A stretch of 10,725 bases of DNA from Cyclobacteriaceae bacterium (GTDB taxonomy: Bacteria; Bacteroidota; Bacteroidia; Cytophagales; Cyclobacteriaceae): positions 1 to 10,725 of the forward strand of contig JANYKP010000386.1 of NCBI GenBank assembly GCA_025358195.1. Reading direction: 5' to 3'. The notes beneath the pieces were generated by a model. It was given only the letters and a program-made list of their open reading frames with translations. It did not search any database and had not been told where the DNA came from. The position numbers and the translations under genes are program-made. Positions 1-7,119 of this stretch are shown here, piece after piece. How positions within the stretch are numbered: the first letter of the stretch is position 1; each line of letters opens with the position of its first letter.

Positions 1-35
<35 letters not shown>

Positions 36-1076
36 ATGACTCAAACACCGAAGCAACTCGGTTTTCATTTTCCTGCCGAGTTTGAAAAGCACACTGCAAC
101 ATGGTTAAGCTGGCCTCACAAGGAGGCTTCATGGCCGGGTAAAATCGAAAGCATTTATCCTGCGTACTCATTCTTTGTAAAAGTTTTAGCACAATCCGAA
201 CACGTACATATTAACGTGGCGGATACCGTGATGAAATCAAAAGCTCTTGAGCACTTATCCCGGGCTGGTGTCAATCTCTCCGTCATCCAATTTCATTTTA
301 ACCCAACCAATGATGCCTGGTGTCGCGACCATGGTCCGGCTTTTCTTATTAACAAGAAAGAAAAAAAGAAGGCTATCGTTGATTGGGGTTACAATGCCTG
401 GGGTGAGAAATATCCTCCCTATGACTTAGACGATGTTATTCCAACGCGGATTGGTACCGATCTCAAACTTCAGGTATTCAATCCTGATTTAATCATGGAA
501 GGAGGATCGGTCGATTTCAATGGAGCTGGCACCGTTCTCACAACAACCGCTTGTCTCTTGAATAAGAACCGCAATCCAGGACTTACAAAAGAGCAGATAG
601 AAGAATATCTCATCAATTATTACGGCGTTGAACAGGTCCTTTGGCTTGGTGATGGAATTATCGGAGATGATACAGACGGACATATCGATGACATCACCCG
701 ATTTGTCAATACCGATACTGTGGTGACGGTTGTTGAGGAGAATAAGTCTGATGAAAATTACGAGGTACTACAGAAAAATATGAAGACGCTGAAGGTCATT
801 CGTCTGTTGAATGGCAAATCCCTAAATATCATTGAGCTGCCAATGCCAACACCTGTTATGTATGAAGACCAACGGCTACCTGCATCCTACGCTAACTTTT
901 ACATCTGCAATCAGCATGTGATCATGCCTACCTACCGGTGCGAAAATGACCACAGGGCTTTACAGATTCTGGTACAAGCCTTTCCCCAGCACGAAGTCAT
1001 TGGCATCGACTCGGTAGATATAATTTGGGGCCTTGGCAGTTTTCATTGTCTAAGCCAACAGGAGCCAGCGCTGTGA
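36..1076 (+). CDS. aguA: Agmatine deiminase (agmatine iminohydrolase, PPAD family)
   Basis: Hydrolyses agmatine to N-carbamoylputrescine and ammonia, the step after arginine decarboxylase in putrescine synthesis; a soluble cytoplasmic enzyme. The 346-residue product has the family length and landmarks: TWLSWPH near 22-28, NDAWCRDHGP at 92-101, EGGS at 155-158, DDTDGHIDD at 211-219 (His216) and a C-terminal FHCLSQQEP with the probable nucleophile Cys338. The last motif reads GLGSFHC where many relatives have a more glycine-rich GGGNIHC, a mild variation. ATG 36 is the only reasonable start, because the heptamer repeat with an in-frame stop precedes it. The usual partner, N-carbamoylputrescine amidase (aguB), is absent here and could lie left of the window. 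The stop is one base from the stop of the convergent gene. A generic peptidyl-arginine deiminase label is the alternative; agmatine deiminase fits better. Confidence 0.93.
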   Translation: MTQTPKQLGFHFPAEFEKHTATWLSWPHKEASWPGKIESIYPAYSFFVKVLAQSEHVHINVADTVMKSKALEHLSRAGVNLSVIQFHFNPTNDAWCRDHGPAFLINKKEKKKAIVDWGYNAWGEKYPPYDLDDVIPTRIGTDLKLQVFNPDLIMEGGSVDFNGAGTVLTTTACLLNKNRNPGLTKEQIEEYLINYYGVEQVLWLGDGIIGDDTDGHIDDITRFVNTDTVVTVVEENKSDENYEVLQKNMKTLKVIRLLNGKSLNIIELPMPTPVMYEDQRLPASYANFYICNQHVIMPTYRCENDHRALQILVQAFPQHEVIGIDSVDIIWGLGSFHCLSQQEPAL

Positions 1077-1077
1077 T

Positions 1078-1953
1078 TTAAAGCGTCTTGGCATAGATAA
1101 CGTCAGCCTTCACACTTTCCCACGATGATTTTGGAAAAGAGTCATGCTCCAGGTAGGCGTGTTTCAATCCCGCCAATGATGCATACGAAAGTAATTTCTT
1201 GAAATCGATGGAGCCGGTGCCGAGATCTGCATTTTTTTTGCGATCCGTCTTATCCATGTCCTTCAAGTGCCATTGTTCAAAGCGGCCCGGGTATTTTTCG
1301 AAGTAATCCACGGGATTCCTTTCCGCAAAGGTGGTCCAATACATATCCATTTCCATACCAACCAGTTTGGGGTCAAGTTCAGAAAGCATGAAATCATACG
1401 GCAATTGGTCGCCAATCTTATCAAACTCAAAGGCATGATTGTGATAATTCATGCGAAGGCCATTCTTTTTACAAAGTTCTCCGGCCGTATTTAGTTTCTC
1501 GCAAACAAATTTGTAATCGTCGAGTGTTTTCCGTTCATCGTCAGCCAGATGGGCCAGCACCATATACTCCTGCCCTACTTCTTTTGCATCCGTTACCGCA
1601 CGTTCCCAATCATTCAGGATGGTACCTTTCCTGGCTTTTGATCGCTCAGATTTTCCCAACGAATAATGACCGCTCGGTACGCTCATCCCGAGGCTTTTTA
1701 CATAGTCACCAAATTCCTTCGCCTTCATACCAAACAACATACCATCGTTGTACCCAAACGTTTCTAGTTCCTGATATCCCAGGTCAGCCAATTGCTTCAG
1801 TACCCCTTTTGCATCCTTAGAGATAACATCGCGGAGCGTATATAGTTGAATTCCAATTTTACGGTTGGCAGGTGAAGGGAATGCCATGCTTGTGAATGTT
1901 GCCGTTCCAGCTACTGCTAACGTGCTTGTTTGAATAAATTTTCTTCGGTTCAT
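1078..1953 (-). CDS. Tat-exported TIM-barrel sugar isomerase/epimerase
   Basis: A 291-residue member of the xylose isomerase-like TIM-barrel (AP endonuclease family 2) group. The N-terminus NRRKFIQTSTLAVAGTATF is a twin-arginine signal (Arg3-Arg4, then an Ala/Thr-rich hydrophobic stretch), so a folded, probably metal-bound enzyme would be exported to the periplasm. Barrel landmarks are GIQLYTLRD at 34-42, YHNHAFEF at 170-177, MEMDMYW at 200-206, HLKDMD at 229-234 and YLEHD at 267-271. Glu176, Asp203, His229 and Glu269 are plausible metal or acid/base residues. It is last in the six-gene operon, and its ATG overlaps the upstream stop as ATGA, which suggests translational coupling because no Shine-Dalgarno is visible. 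Substrate is not readable from sequence; by context it may be a keto-sugar or sugar released from a keto-glycoside. Confidence 0.85.
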   Translation of the reverse strand: MNRRKFIQTSTLAVAGTATFTSMAFPSPANRKIGIQLYTLRDVISKDAKGVLKQLADLGYQELETFGYNDGMLFGMKAKEFGDYVKSLGMSVPSGHYSLGKSERSKARKGTILNDWERAVTDAKEVGQEYMVLAHLADDERKTLDDYKFVCEKLNTAGELCKKNGLRMNYHNHAFEFDKIGDQLPYDFMLSELDPKLVGMEMDMYWTTFAERNPVDYFEKYPGRFEQWHLKDMDKTDRKKNADLGTGSIDFKKLLSYASLAGLKHAYLEHDSFPKSSWESVKADVIYAKTL

Positions 1954-2390
1954 GGTGTTGTTGATTGTTGTTGTTTGATCCAGTCGTAGGCCTCCTTTTC
2001 ATTTGAGAAAACCCCAAGATGAATGTTCTTTAGCTTATATTTTTCTTCTGCATCCAGTTTAAATTTTTCCATCGGGTAATCAGCAAAAATACTAGCCCCC
2101 AGTATGACCGCGTGGATACGCACCCCCGCCTTATTAAAGAGCAAATCTTCCCACACATTTACCAACCAGGCTTCCACGTCTTCGTCCAATTCACCCAGCA
2201 ACTCCGCATCGGCCATCCAAGCCAGATTGTTGTATGACTTCTTCAGTTGGAGATATTCCTCCTGAATCCGGTGAAGATTGTATTTGAAATCTTCTCCTGA
2301 AGGTTCTTTTAGCCAGCGATGACGCAGCAGTGGCAGGCTGTCGTCCAATTCGCACTTCACATTTTCATTTTCAAAAATACTGATGAGCAT
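1950..2390 (-). CDS. STAS/SEC14-like small protein of unknown function
   Basis: A 146-residue soluble protein with no signal peptide or membrane segment. It resembles small Bacteroidota proteins described as STAS/SEC14 (SpoIIAA-like) domain proteins. Visible landmarks are LLRHRWLKEPSGEDF at 21-35, a charged helical stretch at 38-50, LAWMADAELLGELDEDVEAW at 56-75, a predicted strand RIHAVILG at 91-98, and LGVFSNEKEAYDWI at 125-138, whose pattern of strand followed by EA..W helix is what suggests the SpoIIAA-like fold. GAGGA lies about ten bases before the ATG. Its place inside a sugar-catabolic operon is unexplained; a sensory or partner-binding role is possible. Function is not established, and the domain name is from recollection of relatives rather than a profile match. 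Confidence 0.75.
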   Translation of the reverse strand: MLISIFENENVKCELDDSLPLLRHRWLKEPSGEDFKYNLHRIQEEYLQLKKSYNNLAWMADAELLGELDEDVEAWLVNVWEDLLFNKAGVRIHAVILGASIFADYPMEKFKLDAEEKYKLKNIHLGVFSNEKEAYDWIKQQQSTTP

Positions 2391-2440
2391 AACCGGTTTG
2401 TCCTCAAAATAAGCTTTACAGTAGCAGGCTTGCAGATTTG

Positions 2441-3175
2441 TTACTTCAACTCCCTGATTTTAATGTTTTTATACCAGACCTGGTTGCCATGATCCTGTAA
2501 GGCAATATGACCTTTCCTGGCCTTGCCAAAATCGGCTGCTGTCTTGAATTTACTTTCCTTAACCATGGCCTCCCATTCCGGTGTAAACATTTCAGTCTCC
2601 ACCTGCTTTACGTCATTCAGCCACAGTTCGAGATGGCCTTTATTAGAAATGATTTTAGCCGTGTTCCATTCTCCCGCGGAGTGAACGGATTCCTTTTTGC
2701 TAGCTATCAGATCATACAAGTTACCGGCGCGGTGTTTGACAATCTTCGCATCGGGATGACATGCATTATCCAACACTTGCATTTCAGGACCTGTCTTCCA
2801 AACGTAGTCGTATTTAGGATCTTCCACTACATTAAAAATAATTCCGCTATTGCCGCAGGGTTCTATTTTCCAGTCTACGCTGAACTCATAGTTTTCGAAT
2901 TCATCCTTTGTGATGAGGTCCCCGCCACCCATTGTCTGCCAGTCCTTTTTATTAGAAGCATCAAGATATAACGCTCCCTCACTGATTTTCCACGCGGGGC
3001 CGATTTTGTCACTCTTATAGTTATGCCATCCCGAAAGCGTTTGGCCATCAAACAGAAGTTTCCAACCCGCCTTCTTTTCATTGTCAGTGAGGGTATTTGA
3101 CGCAGCCGACTGCGCAAACGAGTTCAATCCGCCGATCAAAATACATCCCAGTAAAATCATTTTTCTCATTTTCAT
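2441..3175 (-). CDS. Exported DUF1080 protein (3-keto-disaccharide hydrolase family)
   Basis: A 244-residue single-domain DUF1080 (PF06439) protein with a concanavalin/LamG-like fold. Characterised relatives hydrolyse 3-keto-glycosides after another enzyme has oxidised the sugar at C3; that activity is inferred here. The N-terminus is a Sec signal peptide with a likely cut after Ala21 (NSFA/QS). Family signatures are GWKLLFDG at 37-44, a following SGW at 48-50, NSGIIFNV at 109-116, EMQVLDN at 131-137, GNLYDL at 151-156 and HIALQDHG at 223-230. GGAGG sits four bases before the ATG at 3175, and ten before a second ATG two codons in, so either could be used. It follows the cytochrome gene by 23 bases. 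The protein should be periplasmic or surface-associated; no lipobox is seen. Confidence 0.9.
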   Translation of the reverse strand: MKMRKMILLGCILIGGLNSFAQSAASNTLTDNEKKAGWKLLFDGQTLSGWHNYKSDKIGPAWKISEGALYLDASNKKDWQTMGGGDLITKDEFENYEFSVDWKIEPCGNSGIIFNVVEDPKYDYVWKTGPEMQVLDNACHPDAKIVKHRAGNLYDLIASKKESVHSAGEWNTAKIISNKGHLELWLNDVKQVETEMFTPEWEAMVKESKFKTAADFGKARKGHIALQDHGNQVWYKNIKIRELK

Positions 3176-3198
3176 ATGACCTCCATTTAAGATTTGAT

Positions 3199-3609
3199 TT
3201 AATGTTCCTTTTCACCATCCAGCGACAACACATATCTTGCCATCTTTTCGGCATCGGCTTGTGATAGGTCAGGATGGGCATTCATAGGCACCTCACCCCA
3301 GACACCGACTCCGCCCTTAATGATCTTATCAGCCAGCATTTTCACATTGGACGCGGTAAACTCATATTTCTTTGCTACGTCTGTATGGGAAGGACCTATT
3401 ATCTTATTGACGGAATGATGGCAGGTCTTACAATCGCTTGATTTCACGAGGGCTTCCCCTTGTGCGATGACATCCACAGAAGCCGGTGCTTCCAATTTAC
3501 TTTCATTGGCTACATACTCTTCTGCATTTGAGCTTTCCTTTTTTCCTCCACACGCAGTCACCAGAACAGCAAATGCAAAAAGGCGTACAGCATAAATAAT
3601 TTTCTTCAT
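3199..3609 (-). CDS. Lipoprotein class I c-type cytochrome
   Basis: I start this gene at ATG 3609 (136 residues) rather than at an earlier in-frame ATG at 3681, because the longer form would overlap the preceding gene and bury a normal lipoprotein signal. From Met1 the sequence has a short basic and hydrophobic signal ending in the lipobox VTAC (Cys20), then a Ser/Glu-rich linker. CKTCH at 60-64 binds heme c, and the Met of VPMNAHP (Met109) is the likely axial ligand, followed by the C-terminal helix ADAEKMARYVLSL. This is a small cytochrome c551/c552-like carrier anchored to a membrane facing the periplasm. It lies between an isomerase gene (10 bases upstream) and the DUF1080 gene (23 bases downstream), so it may accept electrons from a periplasmic sugar dehydrogenase; that is inference. 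No Shine-Dalgarno is visible. Confidence 0.9.
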   Translation of the reverse strand: MKKIIYAVRLFAFAVLVTACGGKKESSNAEEYVANESKLEAPASVDVIAQGEALVKSSDCKTCHHSVNKIIGPSHTDVAKKYEFTASNVKMLADKIIKGGVGVWGEVPMNAHPDLSQADAEKMARYVLSLDGEKEH

Positions 3610-3619
3610 CGTTATAAGT

Positions 3620-4672
3620 TTAGATACCCAGTATTTTTTTGTTGAGTTTAATGTTTTTTCCTGTAGATGCAAAGTCATCAAATGCTTTCTCAGTTACCTG
3701 GATCATATGACTTTTAATAAACGGTGCACCTTCAGCCGCTCCTTGCTCCGGATGCTTGATGCAACACTCCCACTCCAGCACGGCCCAACCATCATAATCG
3801 TACTGTGCCAGTTTTGAAAAGATCGATTTAAAATCCACCTGTCCATCACCCAACGACCGGAACCGACCCGGCCGATCCACCCATCCCTGGTAACCCCCGT
3901 ACACCCCGCTCCTCCCTGTTGGATTAAATTCCGCATCTTTTACATGAAACATCCTGATGAACGAGTGGTAGAAATCAAGATATTGAAGGTAGTCAAGTTG
4001 CTGCAATACAAAGTGGCTGGGGTCATAAAGAATGTTGCAGCGTTTATGTTTACCGGTGGCTTCCCAAAATCTCTCAAACGTGATACCATCGTGCAGGTCC
4101 TCGCCTGGGTGGATTTCGTAACAAAGATCCACGCCATTCTTGTCAAACGCATTCAGGATAGGCAACCATCGCTTTGCGAGCTCCTTAAATCCATCGTCCA
4201 CCAATCCAGCCGGACGTTGCGGCCAGGGGTAAACGGTATGCCACATGAGGGCTCCTGAAAACGTGGCATGCGCATTCAATCCAAGATTCTTGCTTGCCTT
4301 TGCTGCATACTTCAACTGGTCAACGGCCCAGGCGGTCCGTTCCTTGGGCTTCCCGTGTACCGATTTGGGAGCAAAGCCATCAAACATTTCATTGTACGCT
4401 GGATGAACAGCCACCAATTGGCCCTGGAGGTGAGTGGATAATTCAGTAATTTGTACGCCGCAGGATTCTACTGTGTTTTTCAATTCATCACAATAATCCT
4501 TGCTCTCTGATGCTTTTTTCAAATCAATGCAGCGACTGTCCCAGGTGGGTATCTGAACGCCAATATACCCAAGCGAAGCAGCCCACTTGCAAATAGATTT
4601 AAGATTATTGAAGGGAGGTTCATCCCTCATGAACTGTGCAAGAAATATGGCCGGGCCTTTGATGTTCTTCAT
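3620..4672 (-). CDS. Cytoplasmic TIM-barrel sugar isomerase/epimerase
   Basis: A 350-residue xylose isomerase-like TIM-barrel protein (sugar phosphate isomerase/epimerase superfamily) without a signal peptide. Candidate divalent-metal ligands fall in the expected strand ends: Glu186 in CYEIHPGED, Asp217 and His220 in LYDPSHF, His243 in MFHVKDAEF and Glu300 in AVLEWEC. WVDRPGRFRSLGDGQVDF around 264-281 is the usual substrate loop before the last strand. It shares the fold with the Tat-dependent isomerase at the end of the operon but differs in length, motifs and predicted location, so the two are probably not redundant. It lies 52 bases after the Gfo/Idh gene, a common pairing in sugar and inositol catabolism. 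Alternatives are an epimerase, a dehydratase or a keto-sugar isomerase; the substrate is unknown. Confidence 0.88.
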   Translation of the reverse strand: MKNIKGPAIFLAQFMRDEPPFNNLKSICKWAASLGYIGVQIPTWDSRCIDLKKASESKDYCDELKNTVESCGVQITELSTHLQGQLVAVHPAYNEMFDGFAPKSVHGKPKERTAWAVDQLKYAAKASKNLGLNAHATFSGALMWHTVYPWPQRPAGLVDDGFKELAKRWLPILNAFDKNGVDLCYEIHPGEDLHDGITFERFWEATGKHKRCNILYDPSHFVLQQLDYLQYLDFYHSFIRMFHVKDAEFNPTGRSGVYGGYQGWVDRPGRFRSLGDGQVDFKSIFSKLAQYDYDGWAVLEWECCIKHPEQGAAEGAPFIKSHMIQVTEKAFDDFASTGKNIKLNKKILGI

Positions 4673-4724
4673 GCGGAGGTTAGTTGTGCTTCATGAATCT
4701 TAGTTTCAATTCGATACCTATTGC

Positions 4725-5882
4725 CTAAATTTTTACTTTCGTCCATTTCTGGCTAGACCTGGAAGACTTGATTACTGTATCCACAAATGCCAATCCTCTA
4801 ACACCGTCTTCCACGTCTGGAAAATCGTACTTGGCCGGGTCTATTTTTTTACCGGGTTTATAGTCGCGAACAGCTTTTGCAAAATTCATATAAAGGTTAG
4901 CAAATGCCTCCAGGTATCCTTCCGGGTGGCCATTTGGTGTTCGGGTGTTTTTCTTTGCTGACTCAGAAAGATATCCCCATCCTGCGCGATAAATTTCCCT
5001 GGGCTTGTCGAGCCATTTTAGGATTAACGTATTGGGCTCTTCCTGTTTCCACTCAAGGCCACCCTTTTCGCCGTATACCCGGATGTTCAAATTGTTTTCG
5101 TCACCAGCGGCCACTTGGGTCGCCAGCAGAATTCCAGTTGAACCATTCTCAAACTTGAGCAGCATGGAACTGTCATCATCCAACTGACGGCCTTTTACTA
5201 CAATATTCAGCATCGCACAGACTTCACTGATATTGGAGCCGGTGATATACTCGGCAAGATTTGCCGCGTGAGTTCCAATATCCCCAATGGCTCCACCCGC
5301 GCCTGACTTTGACGGATCGGTTCGCCAACTCGCTTGCTTTTGACCGGTATTTTCAAGGAATGTAGCAAGCCAGCCTTGGGGATATTCAACATACACCTTC
5401 CTTACTTTCCCAATCTCTCCCGTGATTACCATATTGCGAGCTTCTTTCACCATCGGATAGCCTGTATAGGTGTGGGTAAGAGCAAAAACGAGTTGCGTTT
5501 TTTCTACAAGTTTCTTCAAAGCCTTCGCTTCGGTGAGATTGAATGCCAGAGGCTTGTCGATAATCACATGAAAGCCACTTTCCAACGCCATCTTGGCTGG
5601 AGCAAAGTGCATGTGATTCGGCGTGACAATAGAGACGAAATCCATTCGCAAATCCCCCGGGAGGTCTCGCTCCTTTTGTATCATCTCGGCAAAGCTGCCA
5701 TACACACGATGCGGGTTGAGGTATAGTGCCTGACCGGTAGCCTTCGATTTTTCAGGACTACTGCTAAAAGCACCACAGACCAATTCGATCTCACCATCAA
5801 GATTCGCTGCCTTGCGATGGACACCTCCTATGAACGCATCAAGGCTACCGCCTACCATGCCCATGCGAAGTTTTCGTTTCAT
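4725..5882 (-). CDS. Gfo/Idh/MocA family NAD(P)-dependent oxidoreductase
   Basis: A 385-residue dehydrogenase with an N-terminal Rossmann fold and a C-terminal alpha/beta Gfo/Idh domain. Visible features are GMVGGSLDAFIGGVHR at 8-23, VTPNHMH at 86-92, the catalytic-lysine motif IIDKP at 107-111 (Lys110; the family usually has EKP, here DKP), and GDIGTHAANLAEY at 200-212 with the probable catalytic Asp201 and His205. It has no signal peptide, so it should act in the cytoplasm on a sugar, inositol or keto-sugar, oxidising or reducing a ring carbon with NAD(H). It is the first gene of the six-gene operon. Pairing with a DUF1080 protein and two isomerases suggests C3 oxidation of a glycoside or reduction of the released 3-keto sugar. 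No strong ribosome-binding site or promoter consensus is seen upstream. Confidence 0.92.
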   Translation of the reverse strand: MKRKLRMGMVGGSLDAFIGGVHRKAANLDGEIELVCGAFSSSPEKSKATGQALYLNPHRVYGSFAEMIQKERDLPGDLRMDFVSIVTPNHMHFAPAKMALESGFHVIIDKPLAFNLTEAKALKKLVEKTQLVFALTHTYTGYPMVKEARNMVITGEIGKVRKVYVEYPQGWLATFLENTGQKQASWRTDPSKSGAGGAIGDIGTHAANLAEYITGSNISEVCAMLNIVVKGRQLDDDSSMLLKFENGSTGILLATQVAAGDENNLNIRVYGEKGGLEWKQEEPNTLILKWLDKPREIYRAGWGYLSESAKKNTRTPNGHPEGYLEAFANLYMNFAKAVRDYKPGKKIDPAKYDFPDVEDGVRGLAFVDTVIKSSRSSQKWTKVKI

Positions 5883-5913
5883 TTTGTTAACTAATTTTTA
5901 ATGAAGTTGTTAA

Positions 5914-5943
5914 AATTGCCACGGCCTTAAGGCGGTGGCAATT
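5914..5943 (-). terminator. 30-base near-perfect palindrome, likely terminator of the aminotransferase transcript
   Basis: The two 9-base arms AATTGCCAC and GTGGCAATT are perfectly complementary. They enclose a G/G mismatch and then GCC-TTAA-GGC, which can close the hairpin with a four-base loop. On the minus strand it lies about 45 bases after the stop of the aminotransferase gene and is followed by a short T-rich run (TTTTAAC), which favours intrinsic termination in that direction. It also sits 31 bases in front of the Gfo/Idh start, so an operator role is an alternative. The plus strand has no T run after it. Confidence 0.55.
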
Positions 5944-5949
5944 CATTGG

Positions 5950-5977
5950 TTTAAAGTTACTATTCCCAAACTTTAAA
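5950..5977. repeat. AT-rich inverted repeat, 9-base arms
   Basis: TTTAAAGTT at 5950-5958 is matched exactly by AACTTTAAA at 5969-5977, with a ten-base loop. It starts 12 bases after the stop codon of the aminotransferase gene on the minus strand, next to the larger palindrome. With little GC the hairpin would be weak alone; it may assist termination, protect the 3' end or be a protein-binding site. Confidence 0.45.
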
Positions 5978-5988
5978 ATGTCTAAAAT

Positions 5989-7119
5989 TCAGGAATTATA
6001 AAACTGGTGAATGGATTTTATTACACGGTCAATTTCCCCTTCTGTCAATTCCGTGTAGAATGGGAGCCGAAGTATGCATTCGGAGAATCGGGTAGCCTCC
6101 GATAGCGGTCTCCCTTTATATTTTAGCTGAAAGTACGGACTGTTATGGAGTGGCAAATAATGGAAAATAGCCTGAATTTTTTGTGTTTTCAGGTGATTCA
6201 TGATTGCATTCCGTTCACTCTCCGATCGGGTGACCAGATAAAACATGTGTGCATTATTTGTGGAATAGTCTGGGATGATAGGGAGTGAAAAATGACCTTC
6301 CTTCACTTGAAACTGCAGTCCTGCAAAATAACGATTCCAAACGGTGAGCCGTTTCTTCTGAATGGCATCCACTTCTTGCAATTGCGCCCAGAGGAAAGCC
6401 GCGGTCATTTCAGAAGGTAGAAAGGATGATCCCACATCAATCCAATTATACTTGTCTACTTCGCCACGGGAAAATGCGGATCGATTTGTGCCCTTTTCCC
6501 AAAGCACCTCGGCACGCTGGGAAAATTTTTCATCATTGATTACCAGCATCCCTCCTTCGCCGGAAATAATATTTTTTGTTTCATGAAAGGAGAAACATGC
6601 CAGGTGACCGATCGAGCCCAGGGGTTTGCCTTTATAATAGGAATCAATTGCCTGCGCAGCATCTTCGACTACAAAAAATCGGTGCTTGTCTGCCAGGTCC
6701 ATCAATACATCCATGTCGCAGGCGACACCCGCATAATGAACGGCAACCACTGCTTTCGTTTTATTCGTGATCAATTGACGAACGTGGTTCATATCCAGGT
6801 TAGGCGTATCCTTTTCGGAATCGGCAAAAATCAATTTTGCACCACGCAACGCAAACGCATTGGCCGTTGAAACGAAAGTAAAAGTGGGAAGAATGATTTC
6901 ATCTTCCGGACCCACATTCAGAAGAAGGGCCGCCATTTCAAGAGCATCCGTACAAGATTGAGTTAATAAAGTTTTTTTAAAGCTGTAGCGAGTGGTAAAA
7001 AAGTCCTGGCATTGCTGGGTGTAGTATCCATTTCCGGAAAGTTTCTCCCGCTCCACGGCATCACGCACATACGCTAGTTCTTTGCCGGTCAGATAAGGTT
7101 TGTTAAAGCCGATCATCAT
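5989..7119 (-). CDS. wecE: dTDP-4-keto-6-deoxy-D-glucose aminotransferase (WecE/RffA type)
   Basis: A 376-residue DegT/DnrJ/EryC1 (type I fold, PLP-dependent) sugar aminotransferase that follows E. coli WecE closely along its length as I recall that sequence. Expected reaction: glutamate-dependent amination of dTDP-4-keto-6-deoxy-D-glucose to dTDP-4-amino-4,6-dideoxy-D-galactose (dTDP-Fuc4N). Landmarks are a start resembling MIPFNAP, LTQSCTDALEMAALLL at 52-67, PTFTFVSTANAFALRGAK at 78-95, HYAGVACDMD at 128-137, VEDAAQ at 151-156 and SFHETKNI at 177-184 with the PLP lysine Lys182; EKGTNRS and the NAHMFY segment follow. There are two adjacent ATGs (7119 and 7116). It probably supplies an amino-deoxysugar for O-antigen or exopolysaccharide; no rmlA/rmlB genes lie in the window. 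A FdtB-like 3-aminotransferase is the less likely alternative. Confidence 0.88.
   Translation of the reverse strand: MMIGFNKPYLTGKELAYVRDAVEREKLSGNGYYTQQCQDFFTTRYSFKKTLLTQSCTDALEMAALLLNVGPEDEIILPTFTFVSTANAFALRGAKLIFADSEKDTPNLDMNHVRQLITNKTKAVVAVHYAGVACDMDVLMDLADKHRFFVVEDAAQAIDSYYKGKPLGSIGHLACFSFHETKNIISGEGGMLVINDEKFSQRAEVLWEKGTNRSAFSRGEVDKYNWIDVGSSFLPSEMTAAFLWAQLQEVDAIQKKRLTVWNRYFAGLQFQVKEGHFSLPIIPDYSTNNAHMFYLVTRSESERNAIMNHLKTQKIQAIFHYLPLHNSPYFQLKYKGRPLSEATRFSECILRLPFYTELTEGEIDRVIKSIHQFYNS

Noticed and set aside
1524..1820. 98-codon plus-strand reading frame opposite the Tat isomerase
   Set aside because: It is antisense to a well-supported gene, is rich in Pro/His/Leu and resembles no family I recognise.
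1957..1978. GTT-rich low-complexity run, possible repeat element
   Set aside because: It is the coding sequence for the glutamine-rich tail (QQQ) and adjacent residues of the STAS-like protein; too short to call a repeat.
2507..2971. 154-codon plus-strand reading frame opposite the DUF1080 gene
   Set aside because: The opposite strand encodes DUF1080 signatures throughout, and this frame has no recognisable domain.
3610..3681. Longer form of the cytochrome gene beginning at ATG 3681
   Set aside because: It would overlap the upstream isomerase gene and place 24 extra residues before a normal lipoprotein signal; ATG 3609 fits the lipobox and the spacing.
5334..5726. 130-codon plus-strand reading frame opposite the Gfo/Idh gene
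   Set aside because: The opposite strand carries clear dehydrogenase motifs across this stretch; this is a shadow frame.
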